Shown here piece by piece: positions 50,654 through 59,518 of a stretch of DNA of 64,000 nucleotides; within the stretch, counting starts at the first letter, position 1, and every line of letters begins with the position of its first letter. A program made the translations under genes and the position numbers. Under the pieces are notes generated by a model that was given only the letters and a program-made list of their open reading frames with translations, did no database searches and was not told where the DNA came from. The stretch lies in assembly GCF_900104535.1 (NCBI RefSeq), contig NZ_LT629710.1, positions 1,054,001 to 1,118,000 of the forward strand, given 5' to 3'. This DNA is from Nakamurella panacisegetis. GTDB lineage: Bacteria > Actinomycetota > Actinomycetes > Mycobacteriales > Nakamurellaceae.

Positions 50654-50690
50654 ACCACAACCGGTCGCCACCACAACAAGGAGCAATCAG

Positions 50691-51518
50691 ATGAGCCGCG
50701 AGGAGTCCCTCGTCACCACCGAATGGGCAGAGCAGAACCTGTCCACCCCCGGCCTCGTCTTCGTCGAGGTCGACGAGGACACCAAGGCCTACGACGTCGG
50801 GCACCTGCCCGGCGCCGTGAAGCTGAACTGGAAGACCGACCTGCAGGATCCGGTCCGCCGCGACTTCGTCGACAAGGCCGGCTTCGAGAAGCTGCTGTCC
50901 AGCAAGGGCATCAGCAACGACGACACCGTGATTCTGTACGGCGGCAACAACAACTGGTTCGCCGCGTACGCGTACTGGTACTTCAAGCTCTACGGCCACC
51001 AGGCGGTCAAGCTCATCGACGGCGGCCGCAAGAAGTGGGAGCTGGACGGCCGGCCGCTGACCGCCGACGTCCCGGACCGGGTCGAGACGACCTACGTGGC
51101 CAAGGAACAGGACCTGTCGATCCGGGCCTTCCGCGACGAGGTGGTCAAGGCCATCGGCGAGCAGAACCTGGTCGACGTCCGCTCCCCCGACGAGTTCTCC
51201 GGGAAGCTGCTGGCTCCGGCCCACCTGCCGCAGGAGCAGTCCCAGCGCGCCGGCCACATCCCGACCGCGGTGAACGTCCCGTGGTCAAAGGCCGCCAACG
51301 AGGACGGCACATTCCGCTCCGACAGCGAGCTGGCCGAGCTCTACGCCGGCGTCGACGACAGCAAGGACACCATCGCCTACTGCCGGATCGGTGAGCGATC
51401 CAGCCACACCTGGTTCGTGCTGGCCGAGCTGCTCGGCAAGAAGAACGTCAAGAACTACGACGGTTCCTGGACCGAGTACGGCTCGCTCATCGGCGTGCCG
51501 GTCGCCGTCGGCGCCTGA
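50691..51518 (+). CDS. Thiosulfate sulfurtransferase, tandem rhodanese
   Basis: The 275-residue protein has two rhodanese domains: an inactive N-terminal one (VGHLPGAVKLNWKTDLQDP) and a C-terminal one with VDVRSPDEFSGKL and the active-site loop CRIGERSSH (Cys231). It matches the CysA2/SseA group that moves sulfane sulfur from thiosulfate. The ATG at 50691 follows AAGGAG. It is followed 29 bases later by the DUF1416 gene, as in M. tuberculosis cysA2-sseC2, and is probably controlled by the leader peptide. Confidence 0.92.
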   Translation: MSREESLVTTEWAEQNLSTPGLVFVEVDEDTKAYDVGHLPGAVKLNWKTDLQDPVRRDFVDKAGFEKLLSSKGISNDDTVILYGGNNNWFAAYAYWYFKLYGHQAVKLIDGGRKKWELDGRPLTADVPDRVETTYVAKEQDLSIRAFRDEVVKAIGEQNLVDVRSPDEFSGKLLAPAHLPQEQSQRAGHIPTAVNVPWSKAANEDGTFRSDSELAELYAGVDDSKDTIAYCRIGERSSHTWFVLAELLGKKNVKNYDGSWTEYGSLIGVPVAVGA

Positions 51519-51547
51519 CCTCCCCCTCGACTAAGGACAAGACGACC

Positions 51548-51844
51548 ATGTGCGGATCCCCGACCCAGACCGTCGACCTGCCCGCGGGCACCGACACCAC
51601 CAACGCCTCGATCATCCAGGGCACCGTGTTCGGTGACCAGGGCCCGATCGCCGGCGCGTTCGTCCGGCTGCTCGACGGCGGCGGTGAGTTCACCGCCGAG
51701 GTGGTGACCTCCGCCGAGGGCTACTACCGGTTCTTCGCCGCGCCCGGCGACTGGACGGTGCGGGCCCTCTCCCGGGCCGGCAACGGCACCGAGCAGATCA
51801 CCTCACAGATCGGCATCCACCAGGTGGACGTGCAGGTCGCGTAG
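51548..51844 (+). CDS. sseC: DUF1416 protein (SseC)
   Basis: The 98-residue protein starts MCGSPTQTVDLPAG and has a small beta-sandwich with GTVFGDQGPIAGAFVRLLDGGGEFTAEVVTSAEGYYRFFA, typical of DUF1416/SseC proteins always linked to rhodanese genes in actinomycetes. The conserved Cys2 may take part in sulfur transfer, which is inference. It ends the sulfur operon. Confidence 0.9.
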   Translation: MCGSPTQTVDLPAGTDTTNASIIQGTVFGDQGPIAGAFVRLLDGGGEFTAEVVTSAEGYYRFFAAPGDWTVRALSRAGNGTEQITSQIGIHQVDVQVA

Positions 51845-51855
51845 GTTGCGTCGTC

Positions 51856-51895
51856 ACGGCCCCGGCCGTCTCCAACGAGACGCGGCCGGGGCCGT
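51856..51895 (+). terminator. Strong hairpin after sseC
   Basis: ACGGCCCCGGCCGTCTC pairs with GAGACGCGGCCGGGGCCGT across a CAAC loop with a two-base bulge. It lies 11 bases after the sseC stop and has no T-run. It is the likely end of the sulfur operon. Confidence 0.7.
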
Positions 51896-51977
51896 TCGGC
51901 GTTGTCGGCCGTGTGATTCCGGACGGACGGGGCCGACCACCGACCGCAGCCCGACCCGGCAGCGATAAGGTGAGGTC

Positions 51978-52079
51978 GTGCTGGAAATCTTCTACACCTC
52001 GCTGCTTGTCGTGGTGGCCCTGGTGATCACCTGGTTCGCGTTCTACGTGGTCTACCGACTGCTCCACGAAGACCGGTGA
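51978..52079 (+). CDS. 33-residue single-helix membrane peptide
   Basis: A GTG preceded by AAGGTGAGG opens a 33-codon frame starting LEIFYTSLLVVVALVITWF and ending in a charged LLHEDR tail. It is almost entirely one membrane helix with a cytoplasmic C-terminus by the positive-inside rule. Its TGA overlaps the GTG of the nitrobindin-like gene by four bases (GTGA), so the two are translationally coupled. Function unknown. Confidence 0.65.
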   Translation: MLEIFYTSLLVVVALVITWFAFYVVYRLLHEDR

Positions 52080-52729
52080 ACGAGCCCAACCCCGAGCCCG
52101 CTCCGGAGGTCGTCCGCGGCAGCGGAGACGCCGCCGTCCAGGCCGCCGAGGCCCGGGCCGCCGTCACGCGCGAGCTCAACATCGACACCGTGGCCCCGCT
52201 GCCCATCCCGGCCGACACGGCGAACGTGCGGCTCGGACCGGAGATCGACCACGCCTGTCTGTCCCTGTTGCCGCTGGTCGGCGTGTGGCGTGGCACCGGC
52301 GTGTACGGCAACGACCCCGGGATCCAGGAGCCGCAGTTCGGCCAGCAGATCACCATCTCCCACGACGGGCGCCCGTTCCTGAGGTACGAGTCGATCACCT
52401 GGCTGCTCGGACCCGACGGCACGCCTGGCGCTGCCGCCTCCCGTGAGGTCGGCTTCTGGCGTCCACAGCCCGACGGGTCGATCGAACTGTTGGTCGCCCA
52501 CGCCGAAGGACGCATCGAGGTGTTCTACGGTCAGCCCCGCTCGCTGACCGCCTGGGCGATGTCCACCGACGCAACCTGGCGCACCCCGACCGCACCACCG
52601 GTGGTAGGCGCGACGCGCCTGTACGGGCTCACTCCGGACGGACGGCTGGCCTACGTCGAAGAGCGCGCACACTCCGACATCGAACTCGCGCCGCACGCGT
52701 CCGCCGCCCTGGACCGCCTCGCCGGCTGA
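52076..52729 (+). CDS. FABP-like nitrobindin (heme-binding) protein
   Basis: The 217-residue protein has a disordered N-terminus (about 55 residues) and then the nitrobindin beta-barrel: LLPLVGVWRGTGVYGN, a QQITISHDGRPFLRYES strand, and near the end APHASAALDRL, whose His is the expected heme ligand of nitrobindins. These proteins bind ferric heme and may handle nitric oxide or peroxynitrite. An Rv0813c relative follows sseC2 in M. tuberculosis. The last five codons lie in the first copy of a 16-bp tandem repeat. Confidence 0.85.
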   Translation: MNEPNPEPAPEVVRGSGDAAVQAAEARAAVTRELNIDTVAPLPIPADTANVRLGPEIDHACLSLLPLVGVWRGTGVYGNDPGIQEPQFGQQITISHDGRPFLRYESITWLLGPDGTPGAAASREVGFWRPQPDGSIELLVAHAEGRIEVFYGQPRSLTAWAMSTDATWRTPTAPPVVGATRLYGLTPDGRLAYVEERAHSDIELAPHASAALDRLAG

Positions 52730-52759
52730 CCGCCTCGCCGGCTGACCGCCTCGCCGGCT
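52712..52759. repeat. 16-bp tandem repeat, three perfect copies, across a stop codon
   Basis: GACCGCCTCGCCGGCT occurs at 52712-52727, 52728-52743 and 52744-52759 without mismatch. The nitrobindin stop TGA spans the junction of copies one and two. Because 16 is not a multiple of three, extra copies lie in other frames. Perfect identity suggests very recent slippage. Confidence 0.95.
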
Positions 52760-52786
52760 GATGCACGCTCGGGGCCAGGCGGCCGA

Positions 52787-54424
52787 TCAGTCGCCCAGCG
52801 CCGCCGACACCACCTCGCGGGCCTCGGCCTGCACCTGGGCCAGGTGCTCCGGACCCTTGAACGACTCGGCGTAGATCTTGTAGACGTCCTCGGTACCCGA
52901 CGGGCGGGCCGCGAACCAGGCGTTCTCGGTGGTCACCTTCAGGCCGCCGATGGCCGCGCCGTTGCCCGGGGCGCTGACCAGCCGGTCGGTGATCTTCTCG
53001 CCGGCCAGGGTGTCGGCCGTGACGTCCGACGGAGAGAGCTTGCCCAGCTTGGCCTTCTGCGCCTTGGTCGCCGGGGCGTCGACCCGGGCGTAGGCCGGAT
53101 CGCCGAACTGCGCGGTCAGTTCCGCGTACCGCTGCGATGGGGATTTGCCGGTCACGGCCTGGATCTCGGAGGCGAGCAGGGCCAGCAGGATGCCGTCCTT
53201 GTCGGTGGTCCAGACGGTGCCGCGCTTGCGGAGGAACGACGCGCCGGCCGACTCCTCGCCACCGAAACCGATCGACCCGTCGATCAGACCCGGGACGAAC
53301 CACTTGAAGCCGACCGGGACCTCGACCAGGGGGCGCCCGAGCTCGGTGACCACGCGGTCGATCATCGACGACGACACCAGTGTCTTGCCGACCCCCATCG
53401 TCGGGGACCACTGCGTGCGGTGGCGGAACAGATAGTCGATGGCCACGGCCAGATAGTGGTTGGGGTTCATCAGCCCGGCGTCCGGTGTGACGATGCCGTG
53501 GCGGTCGGCGTCCGCGTCGTTGCCGGTGGCGATGTCGAACTCGCCGGCCCGCTTGACCAGTGACGCCATGGCGTACGGCGAGCTGCAGTCCATCCGGATC
53601 TTGCCGTCCCAGTCCAGGGTCATGAAGGCCCACTGCGGATCCACGCGCTCGTTGACGACGGTCAGGTCCAGATGCAGCCGCTCGGCGATGGCCGCCCAGT
53701 AGGCCACCGAGGCACCGCCTAACGGGTCGGCGCCGATCTTGACGCCGGCGTTCCGGATGGCGTCGATGTCAATGACGTTCTCCAGGTCGCCCACGTAGGA
53801 GGCGGTGAAGTCGTAGAAACCGGTGGAATCGGCGTTGCGGGCCTCCGCGTAGGGCATCCGTTTCACGCCGGTCAGTCCGGAGGCCAGCAACTCGTTGGCT
53901 CGAGCGGCGATGACCGACGTGGCGTCGGAATCGGCCGGGCCCCCGTTCGGCGGGTTGTACTTGAAGCCGCCGTCGCGCGGCGGGTTGTGCGACGGCGTGA
54001 CCACGATGCCGTCGGCCAGCTTGTTGCTGCGGCCCCGGTTGGCCTTGAGGATGGCGTGCGAGACGGCCGGCGTCGGCGTGTAGCCGTCGGACACGTCGAG
54101 CATGACCGTCACATTGTTGGCGGCCAGCACCTCCAGCGCGGTGGCCGTGGCCGGGCCGGACAACGCGTGGGTGTCGGCGCCCATGTACAGCGGGCCGTCG
54201 GTGCCCTGGGCGGCGCGGTACTCGCAGATGGCCTGGGTGATGGCCAGGATGTGGTCCCGGTTGAACGCGGTGTCCAGACTGGAGCCCCGATGCCCGGAGG
54301 TGCCGAAGACCACCATCTGGGACGGGTCGGAGACGTCGGGGTGAAGATCCTCGTACGCACCCAACAGGGCGTCGACATCGATGAGATCGCTTGCCTGAGC
54401 AGGCTGGCCTGCGCGCGGGTCCAT
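52787..54424 (-). CDS. pgm: Phosphoglucomutase (alpha-D-glucose phosphate-specific)
   Basis: The 545-residue protein has all four domains of the Pgm family: [12 protein letters not shown], the phospho-Ser loop [12 protein letters not shown], the metal loop [12 protein letters not shown], the sugar loop [11 protein letters not shown] and the phosphate-binding [15 protein letters not shown] near the end. It interconverts glucose-1-phosphate and glucose-6-phosphate, linking glycogen and nucleotide sugars to glycolysis. The frame continues upstream, but the ATG at 54424 gives family length. It is divergent from glutamate decarboxylase. Confidence 0.95.
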   Translation of the reverse strand: MDPRAGQPAQASDLIDVDALLGAYEDLHPDVSDPSQMVVFGTSGHRGSSLDTAFNRDHILAITQAICEYRAAQGTDGPLYMGADTHALSGPATATALEVLAANNVTVMLDVSDGYTPTPAVSHAILKANRGRSNKLADGIVVTPSHNPPRDGGFKYNPPNGGPADSDATSVIAARANELLASGLTGVKRMPYAEARNADSTGFYDFTASYVGDLENVIDIDAIRNAGVKIGADPLGGASVAYWAAIAERLHLDLTVVNERVDPQWAFMTLDWDGKIRMDCSSPYAMASLVKRAGEFDIATGNDADADRHGIVTPDAGLMNPNHYLAVAIDYLFRHRTQWSPTMGVGKTLVSSSMIDRVVTELGRPLVEVPVGFKWFVPGLIDGSIGFGGEESAGASFLRKRGTVWTTDKDGILLALLASEIQAVTGKSPSQRYAELTAQFGDPAYARVDAPATKAQKAKLGKLSPSDVTADTLAGEKITDRLVSAPGNGAAIGGLKVTTENAWFAARPSGTEDVYKIYAESFKGPEHLAQVQAEAREVVSAALGD

Positions 54425-54601
54425 GCACGAATTGAACCCCACCGGGACCGGCCCGGCATCACGGGTACCGGCGGCGGCGTCCGCGGACGACTCGACGCGG
54501 ACGCCGCCGGAGCGCGCCGGTGCTGGTCCGGCCAGGAACCACCGGCTCCGGCGCCGTCGAATCCGCGCGGCCGGGAAGGGGCTGGGTGGATAGTGGCCAT
54601 C

Positions 54602-56014
54602 ATGGCTCTCCACTCCCGCTCCGATCCGGCCCCGACCGCCGGCCTGCCCCGCCCGGGACTCGGCTGGTCGAACGCGATGGTCACCGAGGCCAACCCGGCG
54701 CTGGGCGAGCGGTTGGAGCCGCCCAAGGAACGACTGGCCGACGAGCCGGTGCCGGCCGACGTGGCCTATCAGCTGATCAAGGACGAACTGCTGCTGGACG
54801 GCAGCGCCCGGCTCAACCTGGCCACCTTCGTCACCACCTGGATGGAGCCGCAGGCCGACCGCCTGATGGCCGACAGCGTGGACAAGAACATGATCGACAA
54901 GGACGAGTACCCGCAGACGGCGGAGCTGGAGCGGCGGTGCGTCGCGATCCTGGCCGATCTGTGGCATGCCCCGCCCGCGGCGGCGGCGACCGGATGCTCC
55001 ACCACCGGCTCCAGCGAGGCCTGCATGCTGGCCGGGATGGCCCTGCAACGCCGGTGGGCGAAGCGGGTCGGCGATCGCAACCGCCGCCCCAATCTGGTGA
55101 TGGGCAGCAACGTCCAGGTCTGCTGGGAGAAGTTCTGTCGGTACTGGGACGTCGAGCCCCGTTTCGTACCGATGGAGGGTGAACGTTTCCATCTCGACGC
55201 CGAGCAGGCCGTGGCCCGATGTGACGAGAACACCATCGGCGTGGTCGCCATTCTCGGTTCCACGTTCGACGGGAGCTATGAGCCGGTGCAGCAGATCGCC
55301 GCCGCGCTGGACGAGCTTGCGGGCAACGGTGGCCCCGACGTCCCGATCCACGTGGACGGCGCATCGGGCGCGATGATCGCGCCCTTCCTGGACCAGCATC
55401 TGGTCTGGGACTTCCGGCTGCCGCGAGTGGCCTCCATCAACACCTCGGGTCACAAGTACGGGCTGGTCTACCCGGGCGTGGGGTGGGTGCTGTGGCGGGA
55501 CGCCGAGGCCCTGCCGGAGGAGCTGATCTTCAACGTCAACTACCTGGGCGGGAACATGCCCACGTTCGCGTTGAACTTCTCCCGTCCAGGGTCGGAAGTG
55601 GTGGCGCAGTACTACAACTTCTTCCGGCTCGGATTCAACGGCTACCAGCAGGTCCAGCAGGCGGCCCGGGACGTCGCCACCCATCTGGCCGACCAGATCG
55701 GCGGCATGCCCGAGTTCCGGCTGATCTCACGCGGTGACCAGCTACCGGTGTTCGCCTTCACCACCAGCGACGGCGTCACCGGCTGGGACGTCTTCGCCCT
55801 GTCCCGGGCGCTGCGGGAACGGGGCTGGCAGGTCCCGGCCTACTCCTTCCCCGCCGATCGCCAGGATCTCTCGGTCTGCCGGATCGTCTGCCGCAACGGA
55901 TTCAGCCACGACCTGGCGACGTCCTTCAGCATCGACCTGGTCTCGGCGGTGCAGCAGCTCAACGCCGACACCCGCCCCGGAACCGCCTCCGGCCCTTCGG
56001 GTTTCCGGCACTGA
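54602..56014 (+). CDS. gad: Glutamate decarboxylase
   Basis: The 470-residue PLP enzyme has [51 protein letters not shown] and the lysine motif [18 protein letters not shown] (Lys285), closely following bacterial GadA/B. It converts glutamate to GABA and consumes a proton, in the cytoplasm. No GABA antiporter gene is adjacent. The ATG at 54602 is chosen from length; the ribosome-binding site is weak. Confidence 0.95.
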   Translation: MALHSRSDPAPTAGLPRPGLGWSNAMVTEANPALGERLEPPKERLADEPVPADVAYQLIKDELLLDGSARLNLATFVTTWMEPQADRLMADSVDKNMIDKDEYPQTAELERRCVAILADLWHAPPAAAATGCSTTGSSEACMLAGMALQRRWAKRVGDRNRRPNLVMGSNVQVCWEKFCRYWDVEPRFVPMEGERFHLDAEQAVARCDENTIGVVAILGSTFDGSYEPVQQIAAALDELAGNGGPDVPIHVDGASGAMIAPFLDQHLVWDFRLPRVASINTSGHKYGLVYPGVGWVLWRDAEALPEELIFNVNYLGGNMPTFALNFSRPGSEVVAQYYNFFRLGFNGYQQVQQAARDVATHLADQIGGMPEFRLISRGDQLPVFAFTTSDGVTGWDVFALSRALRERGWQVPAYSFPADRQDLSVCRIVCRNGFSHDLATSFSIDLVSAVQQLNADTRPGTASGPSGFRH

Positions 56015-56073
56015 GCCGCGTCCGGACGGGTACCACCCGGGACGATCGCCGGAGGGCCGAGCGGCTCCGCGGC

Positions 56074-58137
56074 TCAGTCCAGCCGCACCCGAACCGACGA
56101 CCCGGTCTCGGTGGACAGGACCCGGCCGTCGGCGGCGACGTCGACGCGGAAGGGTTCCCCGGCCAGGACCAGGCCGGTGACCGAGAGAGCCCCGATGCCG
56201 GTTCCCGGGGTGATCCGGACCTCACCGGCCGGCACGTCGGCCCGCAGTCCCAGGTGGGCCTGCAGCAGTACGACGGCGGCCGCGGCCGACCACGCCTGCG
56301 GCCGGCAGGACGCGGGATAGGGCACCGGCACACCGACGTCGGTGGCCGAGAACCCGCCGTAGAGCTCCGGCAGCCGGCCGTCGAACGCCGCACTGGCCGC
56401 GAGCAGCCCCTCGGACAGCACGGCCGCCTCGCGGGCGAATCCGGCCCGCTGCAGACCCAGGATGGTGATGGCGGTGTCGTGCGGCCAGACCGATCCGCAG
56501 TGGTAGCTCAAGGGCGAGAAACCGCCGGTGGCGGACGACATCGTCCGGAGCCCGAAGCCGCTGGACATGGTCGGGTGCACGAGTCGGGCCGCGACGGCCG
56601 CCGCTTCCGCCGGCGACAGCATGCCGCTGGCCAGCAGGTGGCCCATGTTCGACGCCGGGGCGTCCACCTGCTCCTTGTTCCCGTCCAGGGCCAGGATCGG
56701 ATAGTCGCCGATCTCGTCGCGGGCCCAGAATCGCTCCCGGAACCGGGCCTGTAGGTCGGCCGCGTACTGCCGCCAGCGAGCCGCACCCGGCCGGCCGAAC
56801 GCATCGAGCAGTTCGGCGCCGGCCAGCGCCGCCTCGTAGGCGTAGGCCTGCACTTCGGCCAGAGCTACCGGTCCGGTGGCGATCCGGCCGTCGGCGAACC
56901 GGATCGAGTCCCCGGAGTCCTTCCAGCCCTGATTGGCCAGGCCGCGGGCCGACTTGTCCACGTACTCCAGAAAGCCGTCGCCGTCACTGTCGCCGTAGGC
57001 GACCAGCCATTCCAGGGCCCGTTCCATCGTCGGTAGAAGCGCCTCGACATCAGCGTCGGGCAGGCCCCAGCGCCAGGCATCGGCCAGCAGGCAGACCCAC
57101 AACGGCGTGGCGTCGACGGTGCCGTAGTAGACCGGGGGGAGGAAGGTGGCGGCACCGCTGCCCACCCGTCGGATCTCGTGCAGGATCTTGCCCGGTTCCT
57201 CGGCGGTGTCGGCGTCCTCGACCCGTCCCTGCCGGGCGGCCAGTGCGTGCAGGGTGCCGGCCGCCAGGTCGGTGCCCAGGGGCAGCAACATCCGCGCCGC
57301 CCAGATGGAGTCGCGACCGAAAAGGGTCAGGTACCAGGGGCTGCCGGCGGCCAGGAACTCGTGTGCCGGGGCGGCGGGGGTAGTCATCCGCAGGCCGCGA
57401 AGGTCGGCCACCGACTGCGCGACGAACTGGGCCAGCCGCCGATCGTCGGCCCGCACCAGGGGCGCCCTGAACCCGGCCTTCGGGTCCGCGGCCGCGACCA
57501 CGCCGGCGCTGTCCGAGACCGTTGCCGTCCATCGGACGGTCCGGGTGGAGCGGGCCGGCACGGACACCGTCCAGGTCAGGACCGCCTCCTGCGCCTCGAG
57601 CCGGATTCCGGCCTCCCTGGTTGTGACCTCGACCCGCACATCGGGCGAGCCGAAGCACACGCCCCCCTGGATCGCCTGCGGCGCGGCATCGCGCCCGGTC
57701 CCGCCGGCCTTGACGGTTTCCATGTCCAGAAGATCGGTCGCCAGCACCAGCTCCATCTCGACGAGAAGATCCCGAACGCCGGAGTTGACCACCTCGATCG
57801 ACTCGTCCAGGCCGACCGGAGTGGCACTCCGCCGCCGGCGCAGCCACACCGTCGGGTCCGGGGTCGGCGCGTCCCCCTGCCGGAGCAGGACGACGAATTC
57901 CACCGAGTCGGCTCCGCGCATGGCCCAGCTGACGGGCTCGAGCAGGCCGCCGGCCACACTCAGCTCGGCCCGCCCGATCGCTCTGATGTCGGCCCGGAAC
58001 ACCCCCTGCGCTCCCTGCGATCTGATCTGACCGTCCGCGGCCGACAGGACGACGGTCGGCGAGCTCAGAGCGGTGATCAGGTCGTGCAGCAGCGGCTGCA
58101 GCGCGAGCGCGCCGGCCGGCGGCGGAAGGGAAGACAC
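56074..58137 (-). CDS. Glycogen-debranching-type amylo-alpha-1,6-glucosidase family protein
   Basis: The 687-residue protein has an N-terminal beta-rich glycogen-debranching domain (about 20-220) and a C-terminal (alpha/alpha)6 barrel with AAGSPWYLTLFGRDSIWAARML, LPPVYYGTVDATPLWVCLLADAW, KSARGLANQGWKDSGDSIRF and SYHCGSVWPHDTAITILGL. This is the family of debranching-like enzymes and trehalose/isomaltose-type glucosidases; the exact substrate is unknown. It starts at GTG 58137 and diverges from lacI across 248 bases that contain the LacI-type operators, so it is probably under that regulator. Confidence 0.85.
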   Translation of the reverse strand: MSSLPPPAGALALQPLLHDLITALSSPTVVLSAADGQIRSQGAQGVFRADIRAIGRAELSVAGGLLEPVSWAMRGADSVEFVVLLRQGDAPTPDPTVWLRRRRSATPVGLDESIEVVNSGVRDLLVEMELVLATDLLDMETVKAGGTGRDAAPQAIQGGVCFGSPDVRVEVTTREAGIRLEAQEAVLTWTVSVPARSTRTVRWTATVSDSAGVVAAADPKAGFRAPLVRADDRRLAQFVAQSVADLRGLRMTTPAAPAHEFLAAGSPWYLTLFGRDSIWAARMLLPLGTDLAAGTLHALAARQGRVEDADTAEEPGKILHEIRRVGSGAATFLPPVYYGTVDATPLWVCLLADAWRWGLPDADVEALLPTMERALEWLVAYGDSDGDGFLEYVDKSARGLANQGWKDSGDSIRFADGRIATGPVALAEVQAYAYEAALAGAELLDAFGRPGAARWRQYAADLQARFRERFWARDEIGDYPILALDGNKEQVDAPASNMGHLLASGMLSPAEAAAVAARLVHPTMSSGFGLRTMSSATGGFSPLSYHCGSVWPHDTAITILGLQRAGFAREAAVLSEGLLAASAAFDGRLPELYGGFSATDVGVPVPYPASCRPQAWSAAAAVVLLQAHLGLRADVPAGEVRITPGTGIGALSVTGLVLAGEPFRVDVAADGRVLSTETGSSVRVRLD

Positions 58138-58255
58138 GTGTCATCGAGCCTTTCTGTTCATGAGACAGCTTCTCGCAGAGCTTGATTCGGGAATCAGCGC
58201 ACCGGTTCCAGCACCACTCCCCGGCGCCGGGGCCAAGAAATCTCCCCCCGCGTAC

Positions 58256-58284
58256 TTGACAGGCGCTGTGACCCCCGCAACACT
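58256..58284 (+). promoter_or_regulatory. Promoter for the lacI-ABC operon
   Basis: TTGACA (58256-58261) is followed after 17 bases by AACACT (58279-58284). The predicted start point lies just before the first palindromic operator, so a bound repressor would block transcription. Confidence 0.55.
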
Positions 58285-58295
58285 ACGTCCATCCC

Positions 58296-58309
58296 TTGGA
58301 TCGATCCAA
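58296..58309. promoter_or_regulatory. LacI-type operator 1
   Basis: TTGGATCGATCCAA is a perfect 14-bp palindrome with a central CG, the usual form of LacI-family operators. It lies 77 bases before the lacI start and just after the predicted transcription start. Confidence 0.8.
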
Positions 58310-58327
58310 ACGAATCGCAGATCTCTT

Positions 58328-58341
58328 TTGGATCGATCCAA
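58328..58341. promoter_or_regulatory. LacI-type operator 2
   Basis: A second exact copy of TTGGATCGATCCAA lies 32 bases from the first, centre to centre, about three turns of DNA. Two dimers on one face of the helix could bind together. Confidence 0.8.
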
Positions 58342-58385
58342 GACAGCTCCGGCACGGCGCCGGACACTCTCGACGAGGAGATGTG

Positions 58386-59429
58386 ATGGCAGAGCACAGC
58401 GGAACCGGGCCCGGTCGCACGATCCCGGCCCGCGCCACGCTGGGCTCGGTGGCGGCCCGCGCCGGCGTGTCGAAGCAGACCGTCTCCAATGTCATCAATT
58501 CTCCCCACATGGTGCGGGAGGACACCGCGGCCAAAGTGCTGGCCGCGATCGACGAACTCGGCTACCGGCCGCACCGAGCGGCCCAGCAGTTGCGTACCCG
58601 CAGGTCCCGCGTGTTCGCCCTGCGGGTGCAGAACCGTTTCCCCGACGCAGTTTTCGACCGCTTCCTGCACGCACTGACCGGAGCCGCCGGAGCCCTGGAC
58701 TATCGCATCATGCTGTACACGGCGGACGACGACGCCGGCGAGATCACCGCCTACGACGAACTCCTGGATCGCTGGGACATCGACGGGTTCGTGCTGACCG
58801 GCACCCATCCCGGAGACACCCGAACCGCTCATCTGTCGCGCGTCGGCGTTCCTTGCGTGACCTTCGGGCGCCCCTGGGACGACTCAGGTCACCATCCTTG
58901 GGTCGACGTCGACGGCGCCGCCGGCACCCGAGCGGCGACCGAACATCTTGTCCGACAAGGGCATCGACGAATCGGCTTTCTCGGCTGGCCGGACGGGTCG
59001 GGCGTCGGTGGCGATCGGCTGTCCGGCTGGGCGAACGCCATCCGGGACGCCGGCCTCGATCTGCTGCCCCCGTCGCGGGCCGTCAACGACGCCGAACAAG
59101 GTCGCTCGGCGGCCGCCGAGCTGATCGACCGCACCCACCCGACGGCCATTGTCTGCGCGTCCGACGTGCTGGCCCTCGGCGCCATCTCGGAGATCACCGC
59201 CCGCGGCATGAATGTGGGCGCCGACGTGGCCGTCATCGGTTTCGACGACACCGACATCAGTGCCGTGGCCGGCCTGTCCTCGCTGGCCCAGCCACTGGTC
59301 GACGTGGCCGCGCATTGTGCCCGGCTGCTGGCCACTCTGGTCGAGAACCCCAGCGACAGCCGGCCGGAACAAGTCCTGCTGGAACCGCAGCTGGTCATCC
59401 GCTCCTCGTCGGCGCCCGTTCGCCGCTGA
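58386..59429 (+). CDS. LacI-family transcriptional regulator
   Basis: The 347-residue protein has the LacI helix-turn-helix (TLGSVAARAGVSKQTVSNVINSPHMV, about residues 18-43) with hinge DELGYRPHRAAQQLRTRRS. The periplasmic-binding-like effector domain includes GFVLTGTHPGD, ATEHLVRQGHRRIGFLG and AIVCASDVLALGAISE with VAVIGFDDTDISA. It should bind the palindromes just upstream and respond to a sugar imported by the following transporter. The ATG at 58386 follows GAGGAG. Confidence 0.93.
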   Translation: MAEHSGTGPGRTIPARATLGSVAARAGVSKQTVSNVINSPHMVREDTAAKVLAAIDELGYRPHRAAQQLRTRRSRVFALRVQNRFPDAVFDRFLHALTGAAGALDYRIMLYTADDDAGEITAYDELLDRWDIDGFVLTGTHPGDTRTAHLSRVGVPCVTFGRPWDDSGHHPWVDVDGAAGTRAATEHLVRQGHRRIGFLGWPDGSGVGGDRLSGWANAIRDAGLDLLPPSRAVNDAEQGRSAAAELIDRTHPTAIVCASDVLALGAISEITARGMNVGADVAVIGFDDTDISAVAGLSSLAQPLVDVAAHCARLLATLVENPSDSRPEQVLLEPQLVIRSSSAPVRR

Positions 59430-59518
59430 CGTCAACGCTTCCCGTACCTCCGGGCAACCCACCGGAATCGATACCGCCCTGTTCGGCCAAGGGACAACCC
59501 CACAAGGAGAGAATCACC

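Noticed and set aside
58073-59518. Open frame running through lacI into the sugar-binding-protein gene
   Set aside because: It lacks stops only by chance; the lipoprotein signal and AAGGAGAG place the true start at 59519.
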